This document shows, piece by piece, positions 1 through 8,565 of a stretch of 64,000 bases of DNA (its first letter is position 1; each line of letters opens with the position of its first letter). The stretch is from Bin5 sp965221345 (lineage in GTDB: Bacteria > Chloroflexota > Anaerolineae > Caldilineales > Caldilineaceae). The stretch lies in NCBI GenBank assembly GCA_965221345.1, contig CBDCSD010000002.1, positions 124,001 through 188,000 of the forward strand, written 5' to 3'. The translations under genes were made by a program, and so were the position numbers. The notes under the pieces were generated by a model. The model did no database searches, was not told where the DNA came from, and saw only the letters and a program-made list of their open reading frames with translations.

Positions 1-492
1 ATATGGAACAAACAGGCCAGCGCGGGATCGTCTTGCGCCTGGGGCAGTTGGCGCTCGCCATCGAATCCCGTTCTGAGGGATGTACACGAGTATATCCTGG
101 TTTTCTGCAAGGGCGACTTTGCCCGCAAGAAGCCGGCGTGCGGCACTAAGCAGCCGACGATAGGCAGAGATGAATTTCTGGAGTGGACCAAGAGCGTGTG
201 GCAGTTCCCGGCCGAGTCGGCCAGGAAAGCAGGCCATCCGGCGCCGTTTCCGGTGGAGCTGCCGGCCCGCTGCATTCAGCTGTACACCTACTCGAATGAT
301 GTCGTGTTGGATCCGTTTATCGGCAGCGGCACAACCGCGATTGCCGCGCAGGACGCCGGCCGGCACTGGGTTGGCTATGACATTTCTCCGGAGTACGTGG
401 CCTTGTCCTGTGAGAGACTTGGCGTGCAGCCGGGCGCGGCGGCAAAAGAGGGCGTCGAAGAAGTGAGTGAGCGGAAGGGCGCGCCGGAATAG
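1..492 (+). CDS. Site-specific DNA methyltransferase, C-terminal part (5' end outside window)
   Basis: The frame is open from base 1 to the stop at 490-492, so this is the last 163 codons of a longer gene. It carries the motif DPFIGSGTT, the S-adenosylmethionine-binding motif I of beta-class N4-cytosine/N6-adenine methyltransferases; in that class the catalytic (D/N/S)PP(Y/W) motif lies upstream, so it should be outside the window. The following stretch, AGRHWVGYDISPEYV, is the usual strand/helix after motif I. The upstream segment (HEYILVFCKGDF) resembles the part of these enzymes that precedes target recognition. Role is inferred: modification arm of a restriction system or an orphan methylase. 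No restriction gene is visible on this side. The end is acidic and low in complexity and may be poorly conserved. Confidence 0.85.
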   Translation: MWNKQASAGSSCAWGSWRSPSNPVLRDVHEYILVFCKGDFARKKPACGTKQPTIGRDEFLEWTKSVWQFPAESARKAGHPAPFPVELPARCIQLYTYSNDVVLDPFIGSGTTAIAAQDAGRHWVGYDISPEYVALSCERLGVQPGAAAKEGVEEVSERKGAPE

Positions 493-538
493 AGTCTGGT
501 TGAATGTAGACAATTTATGCCCAGGTGATCGAAGCGAC

Positions 539-1630
539 TCAGGTTACGGGCTGCTGTACGCCGCCGGCATCCGCGCGCGGGCTCAGGTGGGCCTGGCCGT
601 CGGCGTGGTAGCTGCTGCGCACGAGCGGGCCGCTCTCCATCCAGCGGAAGCCTCTTTGCTCGCCTTCGACACGCAAGAGGTCGAACTGTTCGGGCGTATA
701 GTAGCCAACGATCGGCAGATGGAAGCGGCTCGGCTGCAAGTACTGGCCGACCGTCATAATGTCGACGTCGTGCGCCCGCAGGTCGTCCATCACCACCAGG
801 ATCTCCTCCCAGGTTTCGCCCAGCCCGAGCATGATTCCCGATTTCGTGAGGGCCAGCGGATCCGATTGCTTGGCCCGCTGCAGCAGTTCCAGTGAGCGTG
901 TATAGCGGGCCTGGGGGCGGACTGTTTTGTAGAGGCGGGCGACGGTCTCCGTATTGTGATTGAGGATTTCGGGCTTGGCTTCCATCACAATTTGGAGGGC
1001 GGCCCAATCTCCCTTGAAGTCGGGAATCAGAACTTCGACTGTGCAGCCCGGCTGCAGCCGCCGAATCCAGTAGATGCTTTCGGCGAAGACCCAGGCGCCG
1101 CCGTCCGGCTGCTCATCGCGATTGACGCTTGTCAGTACCGCGTGTTGCAGGTTCATGGCCTGGACGCTCTCGCCCACGCGCCGCGGCTCCTCCGGGTCTA
1201 GCAGTTCGGGGCGGCCGGTCTTGATCTTGCAAAAGCCGCAGGAGCGCGTGCAGGTATCCCCCATCAGCAGGAAGGTAGCGGTTCCTCTGCCCCAGCATTC
1301 GCCGATGTTGGGGCACATAGCCTCTTCGCAGACGGTGTTGAGACTCTTGCCCCGAAACAGCTGTTTGAGCTCCCGGAATTTGGGCGTATCGGCTGAACGC
1401 ACGCGCAACCAGGGCGGCCGGCGGCCGCGGGTAAGCTGGCCCGGGCCTTTGTCATCGACCGCGACCGGCAAAGGTTGCAGGTCAACTGCTCGGCCCGTTG
1501 ATCCAGCGGTCGAATCGACAAGATCGAGGGTGAGCGGCGTCGAATCGGACGGCATTGCCGGTACCGGATCGACACGGACCTTGCCCATATCGTTATTTTC
1601 ACTGTGCAGGCCTGTTGTCGCTTTATTCAT
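539..1630 (-). CDS. lipA: Lipoyl synthase (radical SAM)
   Basis: Inserts two sulfurs into octanoyl groups on E2/GcvH proteins to make lipoate, in the cytosol. Both LipA cluster motifs are present: the auxiliary 4Fe-4S set CEEAMCPNIGEC (C101, C106, C112) and the radical-SAM set CTRSCGFC (C127, C131, C134). The conserved C-terminal RSSYHA is also there. At 363 residues it is longer than the usual 290-330 because of about 70 low-complexity N-terminal residues. A start at Met15 or Met26 is possible and would shorten this tail. It is transcribed leftward, apparently alone; no lipB is nearby. The O-antigen-ligase-type gene ends about 70 bp upstream on the same strand, so the two could be cotranscribed. 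Confidence 0.95.
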   Translation of the reverse strand: MNKATTGLHSENNDMGKVRVDPVPAMPSDSTPLTLDLVDSTAGSTGRAVDLQPLPVAVDDKGPGQLTRGRRPPWLRVRSADTPKFRELKQLFRGKSLNTVCEEAMCPNIGECWGRGTATFLLMGDTCTRSCGFCKIKTGRPELLDPEEPRRVGESVQAMNLQHAVLTSVNRDEQPDGGAWVFAESIYWIRRLQPGCTVEVLIPDFKGDWAALQIVMEAKPEILNHNTETVARLYKTVRPQARYTRSLELLQRAKQSDPLALTKSGIMLGLGETWEEILVVMDDLRAHDVDIMTVGQYLQPSRFHLPIVGYYTPEQFDLLRVEGEQRGFRWMESGPLVRSSYHADGQAHLSPRADAGGVQQPVT

Positions 1631-1699
1631 ACTGTATGACTCTTGGATTTCTATACCCGGTTTCAGGCATTGGATGGCAAGGAAGGCAAAGAAGAATCG

Positions 1700-3202
1700 C
1701 TACGGCAGAGCGGCGCTCTCTTTTTCGATCAGAATCGTGGCGACGGTCATGCCGGCAAACATCCAGAACAGAACGGTCATGTGCGGATAGGTAAGGTTGA
1801 ACCAGTAGTGGTCGGCGATGCCGCTGACGAGCGCGCCGAGGATTGCACCGCCGAACCCGAGCAGCAACGCTTCCCGTTCGGGGGCGACGCCGGCCCGCCA
1901 CGTGGTAATGAACATGCTGAAAAAACCAATCATCACGGCCATGAAGATCACGAGGCCCATGATGCCCATGTTTTCGGCCAGGGTGAGGTAGAACATGCTG
2001 ACGCCGAGATAGATATCGATGTCCGGCACACCGGAAAATCCGACACCGAATATCGGATAGCGACGGATCAGAATCATGGCGTCTTTGTACTCGCCTAAGC
2101 GCATCTGCGTGGCCACATCCTGGCCGGCGAGCCCTTCCAGCAGGCGGGCAACATAGTCCTGGGTTTGCGGCAAGAGAAAAAGTAGCAGACCCAGCACAAT
2201 TCCAATCGGAAGCAGACGGCGGTACTTGAGCACTGCCGGTACCGAGAGGGCCGCGACCATGCCAAAAAGGGCGGAACGGCTGAATGTCCAGTAGATGGCA
2301 AGCACGACCGTGGCGAAAATTGCCACGGTCAACCATCTGGGGAACAGCGGCCGCGGCGACAGCAGCTGCGGCCCGACCATTGCTGCCCCTAGGATCATCA
2401 TGCCGCCCAACACATTTGGGTCGACCGCTGTACCGATTGCCCGCATAGTGCCGTCGGGGTCATCTTCGATCCAGCGCAGGGCGCCGAAGCCGCTGGGATA
2501 GTCGAACCGTGCCAGTTGATTGAGCACTCTGACAGTCCATGCTTCGGGAATGACGTAAAAAAGCACTGCGATTGCTGCGCACGCCCACGCCGCCAAAAAT
2601 AGCCAGCGGACCACCCAATTCAGTTCTCTCTGCGAGCGAACCGTGTTAATGACGATGAAATAGAGGCCGATGCCCAAAAGGATTTCGCCAAAGCGGCGGA
2701 TGATGGTGCTGGTAGGCCGGCTGTGTGACATGCCGTAGACGAAGCTGAAGATTGCCATCAGCATGAACAGCCCGATCAGCAGCCCGATGGGCGAGATCTG
2801 AAACTGGCGGGCCTGCGTCGCCTGTGGATTCCGGGCCGTGGGTGAAAGGGTGAACGCCGGCCTCCCTGCCACCAGTTTGAGCGCCCAGACAAAGGCGAGC
2901 GCGCCAAGCGCGGCATCCAGAAAAGTCGGTTTGAAGCCAAGACGGAAGGGGAGGCTGGCGAAGGGTAGGACAAAGACAACGCCCACCAGCGCCACGTAGC
3001 CCCAGTGTGTGTCCATCAGGATGAGCGTAGCGCCGACGACAGCCAGCGCCAGCACGAGGGCGATGAGCGGCCCTGCCACCCCTATCAGGAGGGTTATCGT
3101 CACTGCGCCCGCTGCCACCAGCAGGCCGATGGCGCCGCGCCGGACCAGCGGTCTGGTCGAAAGTATAGTCCCGGCAAATTGAGCGTAAGCGGTCTGAATC
3201 AT
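1700..3202 (-). CDS. O-antigen ligase/polymerase-like polytopic membrane protein
   Basis: A 500-residue protein with roughly a dozen hydrophobic segments and the periplasmic-loop pattern of the Wzy_C / O-antigen ligase superfamily (late motif YPIFGVGFSGVPDI, then membrane helices to the end). Such proteins join or polymerise undecaprenyl-linked glycans at the outer face of the membrane. The frame is open further upstream, but that part is Arg-rich, overlaps an insertion-sequence remnant and has no membrane character. I therefore start at MIQTAYAQFAG, which has a purine-rich GCGGGG just before the ATG. There is no glycosyltransferase cluster around it, so the substrate is unknown. Confidence 0.75.
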   Translation of the reverse strand: MIQTAYAQFAGTILSTRPLVRRGAIGLLVAAGAVTITLLIGVAGPLIALVLALAVVGATLILMDTHWGYVALVGVVFVLPFASLPFRLGFKPTFLDAALGALAFVWALKLVAGRPAFTLSPTARNPQATQARQFQISPIGLLIGLFMLMAIFSFVYGMSHSRPTSTIIRRFGEILLGIGLYFIVINTVRSQRELNWVVRWLFLAAWACAAIAVLFYVIPEAWTVRVLNQLARFDYPSGFGALRWIEDDPDGTMRAIGTAVDPNVLGGMMILGAAMVGPQLLSPRPLFPRWLTVAIFATVVLAIYWTFSRSALFGMVAALSVPAVLKYRRLLPIGIVLGLLLFLLPQTQDYVARLLEGLAGQDVATQMRLGEYKDAMILIRRYPIFGVGFSGVPDIDIYLGVSMFYLTLAENMGIMGLVIFMAVMIGFFSMFITTWRAGVAPEREALLLGFGGAILGALVSGIADHYWFNLTYPHMTVLFWMFAGMTVATILIEKESAALP

Positions 3203-3338
3203 CCCCGCAAGTATACCACAGCGCCCCCTCACCTTCGCGCCGCCAATCCCCGTTGGGGCACCCCGTGTGATAGTCCTCCTCGTGGGCTTGACACCGTTGA
3301 TAAAACGTCGACACTTTTCCTCTGGCCCTGCCCAAAGT

Positions 3339-3570
3339 TGAAGTGGACCCCAGAAACTGGACCACGAGATTCGGTGTATAGTGGACCTGATCTCCCAACT
3401 CGTGGAGCGCCGGCTCAATGGTCAAAAATCGACGGCGGCACACGCCTGCCTGCTCGCAGCCAACAATCAAGCCACCATCGAAGGCCTCGGCTTCGGCCGC
3501 GACACGCATACGTCCTCGACATCTTCCCCATCGTCCGCTTTGACTTCACGGCCGCTGTGGGCCCACTGCC
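3339..3570 (+). mobile_element. IS3-family remnant, copy A (internally deleted, deletion class 1)
   Basis: It begins with the left terminal repeat TGAAGTGGACCCCAGAAACT followed by GGACCACGAG. About 80 bp in is the start of an OrfA-like frame (ATGGTCAAAAATCG...). This joins directly at GGCACACGCCTGCCTGCTCG to a piece of the transposase DDE domain (residues like CLLAANNQ). The same join occurs in copy C at 7141. The right end is not recognisable, so the 3' limit is approximate. The remnant lies just upstream of the O-antigen-ligase-type gene on the opposite strand. Confidence 0.75.
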
Positions 3571-3753
3571 TCAGGCTTATAAGGGGGCTGATTACACAAG
3601 TACGATGCCTTAAGTGATGCGAGCACCATGGTTCAAGGCCTCATCTGCAGTGGTCAGAAGTGGCTATAAACTGGACAGGGCGGAACGGATGTGCCACAAT
3701 AGATATAATGAGTATGGTCCAACATTTGCCATAACTACCTAGAGCGATATGCA

Positions 3754-5625
3754 ATGTATGCAAAGAAAATTCAGTTGATCAATTGCGGTCCGATAGACAG
3801 ACTTGACATTTCCTTTCCATTCAATGGAGATGCGCCACGACCGGTCTTACTGGTTGGCGCTAATGGTTCGGGCAAGAGTATCCTTTTGTCGCATATTGTA
3901 AATGGTCTTCTTTCAGGCCAGGCGATTGCATATCCAGGAACGCCTGAGGTAGAAATCGGTAAAGTGTATAAGGTCCGGAGTCCTTCTTACATCAAGACTG
4001 GGGAAACGTATTGTTACGCGAGGGTGGATTTTGAAGATAGACTGAGCTTAGGAGAATTAGTGCTGCGAAGTCGAAAACAGGATTATCCTGATGAACCTCC
4101 GGGTATTTCAGATACGAGAGCTCAAGGACTTTGGAGTAGGATGAAACCTGAAGAAAGCGAACACTACTCTTTATTCTCCTCCTCTAGAATAAAAGATGTC
4201 GAAACTGCATTCTCGAAAAACTGCGTTCTATATTTCCCTCCAAATCGATTTGAAGAGCCAGCTTGGTTGAATCAGAAGAACTTGAACGCCAAGGCCCAGT
4301 ACATGGATCTCATACACTACCGCGGGCACACGAATCGTAACGTGATCAACTATTCACCGCTTTCAAACATTCAGAACTGGCTATTTGAGGTGATTTTTGA
4401 CCGTTCTGCTTTTGAGATGCAGACCCAGCATCTTATGCTTCCTATTCAGAATAGCAAATTGCAAGCTTTGCACAGAGTTCTCAAGGGATATGAAGGAGAT
4501 GCAACGAGCATTTTTGAATTCGCGCTACGATTAATCGAAAAAGTCACCAAAATCAAAGGTGCCAGATTTGGGATAGGCCCCCGACAGGCAAGAACTGTTT
4601 CACTAATGAAAGGTTCGGAGCAGATTGTCCCAAACGTCTTTCAGCTGTCCAGTGGCGAAACTTCCCTGCTCAACCTATTCCTATCGATTCTGAGGGACTA
4701 TGACTTAAGCCAGGCAGAACTAAAGCGCTTGGAAGACATTCGAGGAATCGTTATTGTAGATGAGATTGACCTGCACTTGCATGCCGATCACCAATTCGAA
4801 GTACTCCCCAATATGATTCAGATGTTCCCAAGGGTACAGTTCATAGTTACGACACATTCGCCTCTCTTTGTCCTCGGTATGGAAAGAACTTTCGGGGAGG
4901 ATGGGTTTGCCCTATATCGACTACCTCTTGGGCGGCAGATCACCCCTGAAGAGTTTAGCGAATTCGGCAGCGCTTACAGGTATTTCGCTGAAACAGGACA
5001 GTTCTCAGAGGACATCCGAAAGGCAATTGAGAGTTCCCAAAGGCCTCTCGTTTTTGTGGAAGGTAAGACCGACATTAAGTACATTCAGAAGGCTGCTGAG
5101 TTGCTGGATCTTCAGGGCTTCCTTGCCGAAATTCAATTGCTGGATGGCAAAGGCTTTGGTGGCTTAGATAAGATCTATAGGCACTATAATTCGAAACTTT
5201 CTGAAGTAGCACCACAGAAAATCATCCTTTGTTACGATTGCGATAAGCTGAATTCTGACTCAAAAGGGATGGTGTACAGACGGTGTCTTCCTAAACAAGA
5301 GGGCCACCCATTGGAAAGTGGTATCGAAAACCTCTTTAGTAAAGTCACGTTGCAAAATGCAAGGGACTACAAAGATGCCTTCATCGACGTGACTTCTGAA
5401 CACGCGAAAACAGAGCGAGGAGAGTGCCTTACTGTTCCCGAAGAATGGACCATAAATCGAAATGAAAAGGCCAATCTTTGCAGTTGGCTTTGTAAGAATG
5501 GGACTATCGACGACTTCCAACACTTCCGCGTCGTATTCGATCTCTTGGAGGAGGTCTTAGGTCTGGACTCACCAGTGAAAACGGGGCAGACTCCCGGTAG
5601 TAGCAATTCGCTCCCATCTACGTAA
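3754..5625 (+). CDS. AAA ATPase with Toprim domain, OLD-like ATP-dependent endonuclease
   Basis: 623 residues. Walker A GANGSGKS is at 35-42, an ABC-type signature LSSGETS near 298-304, Walker B GIVIVDEIDLH at 331-341 and an H-loop TTHSP at 366-370. A Toprim half follows: PLVFVEGKTD (Glu436) and LCYDCD (Asp495, Asp497), the metal-binding residues of OLD-family nucleases. By family, such proteins are ATP-gated DNA nickases/nucleases; relatives include P2 Old and Gabija GajA, and many act in phage defence. No GajB helicase or reverse transcriptase is adjacent; the next gene encodes a PIN-domain protein. Codon use is clearly more AT-rich than lipA or the downstream operons, suggesting transfer. 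The ATG at 3754 is the first in frame; its ribosome site is weak. A -10-like TATAAT lies about 45 bp upstream. Confidence 0.85.
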   Translation: MYAKKIQLINCGPIDRLDISFPFNGDAPRPVLLVGANGSGKSILLSHIVNGLLSGQAIAYPGTPEVEIGKVYKVRSPSYIKTGETYCYARVDFEDRLSLGELVLRSRKQDYPDEPPGISDTRAQGLWSRMKPEESEHYSLFSSSRIKDVETAFSKNCVLYFPPNRFEEPAWLNQKNLNAKAQYMDLIHYRGHTNRNVINYSPLSNIQNWLFEVIFDRSAFEMQTQHLMLPIQNSKLQALHRVLKGYEGDATSIFEFALRLIEKVTKIKGARFGIGPRQARTVSLMKGSEQIVPNVFQLSSGETSLLNLFLSILRDYDLSQAELKRLEDIRGIVIVDEIDLHLHADHQFEVLPNMIQMFPRVQFIVTTHSPLFVLGMERTFGEDGFALYRLPLGRQITPEEFSEFGSAYRYFAETGQFSEDIRKAIESSQRPLVFVEGKTDIKYIQKAAELLDLQGFLAEIQLLDGKGFGGLDKIYRHYNSKLSEVAPQKIILCYDCDKLNSDSKGMVYRRCLPKQEGHPLESGIENLFSKVTLQNARDYKDAFIDVTSEHAKTERGECLTVPEEWTINRNEKANLCSWLCKNGTIDDFQHFRVVFDLLEEVLGLDSPVKTGQTPGSSNSLPST

Positions 5626-5825
5626 ATCTCAAACTGGCATTCTTCTCCGCTAACCCGGCCCCGGCTAGGTCGGCGAGAACCAGGCTGCGAGGATGTGCAG
5701 ATGGATTTGGAAAGGGTCGAAGCACACGGCCTGGAGGACCGCGACCGCGCATGATGGCACGCCAAAACCCCACCATAGCCCGCTCCCCCCGTCATTCACC
5801 TCCCAGCCGCCAGCCCAAAACCTAT

Positions 5826-6008
5826 GGTGGGTCCCAATGTCTGGACCACAAATCATCTAGCTGTCTAACGCTCTTCCAATCCATATCGGAAGATATCGGC
5901 CGCAGAGTGTCGCCATCGTTTCTTGACCATTAATCTGCCCCTCCACGTGCTTGGTGTTCTGCTCCATTATACACCTTGGCTCGTGGTCCAGTTTTTGGGG
6001 CCCACTTC
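5826..6008 (-). mobile_element. IS3-derived miniature element, copy B (both ends present, about 183 bp)
   Basis: On the minus strand this short element runs from a left tip TGAAGTGGGCCCCAAAAACT at 6008 to a right tip whose + strand copy reads GTGGGTCCCAATGTCTGGAC. The two ends are imperfect inverted repeats: GTGGGnCCCAAnnnCTGGACCACGA is shared. It retains only a degenerate OrfA start and no transposase, so any movement would need an enzyme supplied in trans. Its left tip stands about 100 bp before the PIN gene. The 200 bp between the OLD-like gene and this element (5626-5825) holds no gene I can recognise. Confidence 0.75.
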
Positions 6009-6109
6009 ACACCACCCTTGACACGCCGTCTTACTGAGTGGTAAGTTCCGACAAGAAAGTCCTTAGACCAACTTAGCATCGACCCTCAACACCACCAAAC
6101 CAACTCCAT

Positions 6110-6967
6110 ATGCCATCGATAGCAACACGCCTTCAATCAGACCTAGATGCTTTAACCGATCGAATAGCTGACCTGATTCGAGAAATGCCAGTTGAACGCC
6201 ACAGAAAACATGCTGGAATTGTCTTTCTAGCTCCAACTTACTACTGGGGCAAAATGTCTCTCGAACAGCTAAACTGTCAGATTTCGATTAAGCGAGACTA
6301 TGAGGAATGGATCGACATCTTCAATTCTGTCTTTGCCAATGCCCCGGACCATCTCGACCGAAGTGTCGCAAAGGCTGACAATAGGCTCCGCCAGTGGATT
6401 GAACTGAAGTCCAACTGGTCAATTTCCTATGACAGAGCAGCTAACGAAGACGGGTTGCGCGCCGACGCAAAAGCTTTCTATGACATGCTTGCCATCTTGG
6501 ATGCTAATGGGCCAACCGCGACTATGTTGATACCAGACACAAATGCCATAGTCAGCCAACCTTCTCCGAGCCAATATATGAGCATCGCCGGCAACGACAC
6601 CTTCATCTTTCTGTTGTTGCCTACCGTTCTGGCCGAATTGGATGCCTTAAAGATAAATCACAGAAATGATGATTTTCGGAAGAAAGTGACCAAAGTAATC
6701 ACAAGGATTAAAGGCTGGCGAAATCAAGGTAGTCTTCGAGAAGGAGTCAAAGTAGATCGAACCATTTCTGTCAAAGCAGTCGCGAGCGAGCCTAAAATGG
6801 GAAACTCCTTACCGTGGCTCGATAATAGCAATCGTGACGACCGAATTATTGCAAGTGTTCTGGAGGTCCAGTCATCTCACCCGAACGCACGAATCATTCT
6901 TATAACAGGTGATGTCAACCTTGCAAACAAAGCAGATGTGGCTCGGATAGAGACCGCGGAGTTGTGA
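6110..6967 (+). CDS. PIN-domain protein (putative ribonuclease)
   Basis: 285 residues. Residues 1-135 are an alpha-helical region I cannot assign. The C-terminal half is a PIN domain: LIPDTNAI (Asp143), LAELDALK (Glu176), NRDDRIIAS (Asp243/244) and LITGDVNL (Asp268) give the complete acidic set that binds Mg2+/Mn2+ for RNA cleavage. The layout resembles large-form PIN proteins (YacL/PhoH-type) more than the short VapC toxins, and no antitoxin gene precedes it. It sits alone, AT-rich in codon use, between the tips of IS3-derived copies B and C. Role by inference: an RNase effector, perhaps paired with the OLD-like gene upstream. The protein ends shortly after Asp268, as many PIN domains do. 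A 33-codon open stretch in another frame (7011-7112) may be a leftover of another gene. Confidence 0.8.
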   Translation: MPSIATRLQSDLDALTDRIADLIREMPVERHRKHAGIVFLAPTYYWGKMSLEQLNCQISIKRDYEEWIDIFNSVFANAPDHLDRSVAKADNRLRQWIELKSNWSISYDRAANEDGLRADAKAFYDMLAILDANGPTATMLIPDTNAIVSQPSPSQYMSIAGNDTFIFLLLPTVLAELDALKINHRNDDFRKKVTKVITRIKGWRNQGSLREGVKVDRTISVKAVASEPKMGNSLPWLDNSNRDDRIIASVLEVQSSHPNARIILITGDVNLANKADVARIETAEL

Positions 6968-7140
6968 TCCTATGGTCTTCGCAGTGAATATTGAATAGTG
7001 CGCAATAGTAACACTCGTCGCTTCCCTAACCCCCTTGACTGCCGCCCAACAGATCAATGAAGCCATTACACTCGCCAAAAGAAAATTGGAGGGCGAAGGA
7101 GGGCTGCTGTAAGTCTGTGAGTTGCCCATAAATCATCAGT

Positions 7141-7490
7141 TGAAGTTGGCCCCACAGACTGGACCACGAGCTAAGGTGTATAATTGGCCCGATCACCCAG
7201 CTCGTGGAGCGCCGGCTCTATGGTCAAGAGTCACGCCGGCACACGCCCGCCTGCTCGTAGCCAACATACAAGTCAGCATCGGCGGCCTCGGCCGCGCCCT
7301 CGACAACGTCTTCGGCGAACGCCTATCGCGCAGCGTCAAATCCGAGAACTTATCTCTCCACCAGTACGACAAAGTGCGCCAGCTGAAAACCGACTTGACC
7401 GCCTACTTCGACCTCTACAGCCATGAAAGACCGCATCCAACCAGATGCACCTTATCTTTCCCATTCCGTGGACCAGACATTGGGACCCAC
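7141..7490 (+). mobile_element. IS3-derived miniature element, copy C (both ends, deletion class 1)
   Basis: The left tip reads TGAAGTTGGCCCCACAGACT and the right tip ends CAGACATTGGGACCCAC, the same inverted ends as copies B and E. Inside, the OrfA start joins the DDE-domain fragment at GGCACACGCCCGCCTGCTCG, matching copy A. The downstream transposase piece (YDKVRQLKTDLTAYFDLYSHERP) is recognisable but then jumps over the last codons. The element is about 350 bp and cannot encode a working transposase. Confidence 0.8.
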
Positions 7491-7509
7491 CACACCATAA
7501 CCTACGACC

Positions 7510-7674
7510 ATGAACTATTATCCCTTCATGGACAACGCCGGTTTCATCCTGCTGATCCCCGCCATCCTGATCGTCTGGTGGATCGTCACGAGCAGCACAC
7601 CGTGGAGACGCAGAAGACACCTGTGGAATAAACTTAAGCAGCTCCTGTCCCCCAAAGACCGTCACAAACCGTGA
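7510..7674 (+). CDS. Small single-pass membrane protein (54 aa), hypothetical
   Basis: A short open frame starting MNYYPFMDNAGFILLIP with one long hydrophobic segment (about residues 11-26, ILLIPAILIVWWIV), then a strongly basic tail (RRRRHLWNKLK). That is the positive-inside pattern of a small membrane protein. It lies 19 bp after copy C and 50 bp before the lipoprotein gene, so the two may form one unit. I see no convincing Shine-Dalgarno site, and no homologue comes to mind. Toxin-like small membrane proteins have this shape, but that is only a resemblance. Confidence 0.4.
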   Translation: MNYYPFMDNAGFILLIPAILIVWWIVTSSTPWRRRRHLWNKLKQLLSPKDRHKP

Positions 7675-7677
7675 CGG
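7659..7677. terminator. Perfect 7-bp inverted repeat across the stop codon of the small membrane gene
   Basis: CCGTCAC-AAACC-GTGACGG forms a perfect 7-bp stem with a 5-nt loop, and the TGA stop of the small gene lies in the right arm. There is no T-run, so it could equally be an operator for the lipoprotein gene 48 bp downstream. Function is not established. Confidence 0.35.
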
Positions 7678-7724
7678 CCTAACCCTCTTGCCTCCCACCG
7701 GCAGAGAGAGCATAGGAGACCCCC

Positions 7725-8369
7725 ATGTTGAAGATAAACCTGGTTGTATTGCTCGCTCTCTTTGTCACTGCCTGCAACCCCATACCGCAACTGCTGGCGC
7801 AACACCTCACGAGGTGTTCCACAGGTAGTTTAGTCATGCTGCCAGGACAAAGCGCAGAGGGGTGGGTTTCAGATGAATTGCCCAACTATGTCGATATAGT
7901 TGGCGCAAGCTCTGAACTGGATGGCGAAACACTCACGGCTGTATTCCACCTGAGAGGAATCCCCCAGCGGTTGGAATTTAACCGGAAAGGCGTGCCGGAT
8001 AACCGCATAGAGTACATGTGGGTTGTGGCGATCAATACTGATGGCGACCCCAATCTTACGCTCAACCAATTCGATTACTGGCTACAGGCTTCTTATGCCG
8101 CCACCCGGTTTACAGAAAACTCGCGCGGCATAATGCGCGATGTCAATGCCGCAGTTCGGGGAGCTGTGTTGAAATACAACCCCAATTCCGATGAGCAAAC
8201 ACAGCTGATGGACCACCTAGAGCAAAATGTAGATCTGGTAATCTCTCATCAAGACAACACGCTTACTCTAGTGAGTCGCATTCCGGGAATCACCCCCAAC
8301 TCCACCATCACATTCTCGGCCCACGACGACCTGCTGGGCCGCGATTTCGTCCAATGTGTACCCGGATAA
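7725..8369 (+). CDS. Putative lipoprotein of unknown function
   Basis: 214 residues. The N-terminus MLKINLVVLLALFVTAC is a short lipoprotein signal peptide with lipobox VTAC, so Cys17 would be the lipidated residue and the mature protein would sit on the outer face of the membrane. The rest is soluble, rich in beta-like segments, with an acidic middle (YMWVVAINTDGDPN) and no recognised motif. A GACCCCCATG context gives a plausible ribosome site. Gene and spacing suggest expression with the 54-residue membrane protein. Base composition matches the rest of the accessory island. It is bounded by IS3-derived copies C and D. Confidence 0.65.
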   Translation: MLKINLVVLLALFVTACNPIPQLLAQHLTRCSTGSLVMLPGQSAEGWVSDELPNYVDIVGASSELDGETLTAVFHLRGIPQRLEFNRKGVPDNRIEYMWVVAINTDGDPNLTLNQFDYWLQASYAATRFTENSRGIMRDVNAAVRGAVLKYNPNSDEQTQLMDHLEQNVDLVISHQDNTLTLVSRIPGITPNSTITFSAHDDLLGRDFVQCVPG

Positions 8370-8379
8370 GGTTCGGATG

Positions 8380-8565
8380 AATCGCATGCTCACTGGACAA
8401 CTGACGAATCGTCTTACTTCCTGCTGGCGCCTCCAAGGCAACTCGATATTTGTTAGGCCGCCGTGTGGCGCCGCCGTTTCTTGACCGCAAAACTATCCCT
8501 CCATGTCCACGGTGATCTGTTCCTATATACCTTAGCTCATGGACCGGTTTTTGGGGCCCACTTCA
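8380..8565 (-). mobile_element. IS3-family remnant, copy D (left end only, minus orientation)
   Basis: Read on the minus strand from 8565 it begins TGAAGTGGGCCCCAAAAACC, then a degenerate OrfA frame follows (residues like RRPNKYRVALEAPAGSKTI and LSSEHAIHPNLIRV, typical of the OrfA helix-turn-helix). The right end has been lost. Its tip touches the 3' end of the DUF5677 gene: the element's first three bases are that gene's TGA stop. Confidence 0.7.

Noticed and set aside
375..1007. 210-codon minus-strand frame overlapping lipA and the methyltransferase end
   Set aside because: Arg/Pro-rich shadow of lipA in another frame.
6872..7129. Minus-strand open frame over the end of the PIN gene
   Set aside because: It overlaps the conserved PIN residues on the other strand and has no recognisable features.
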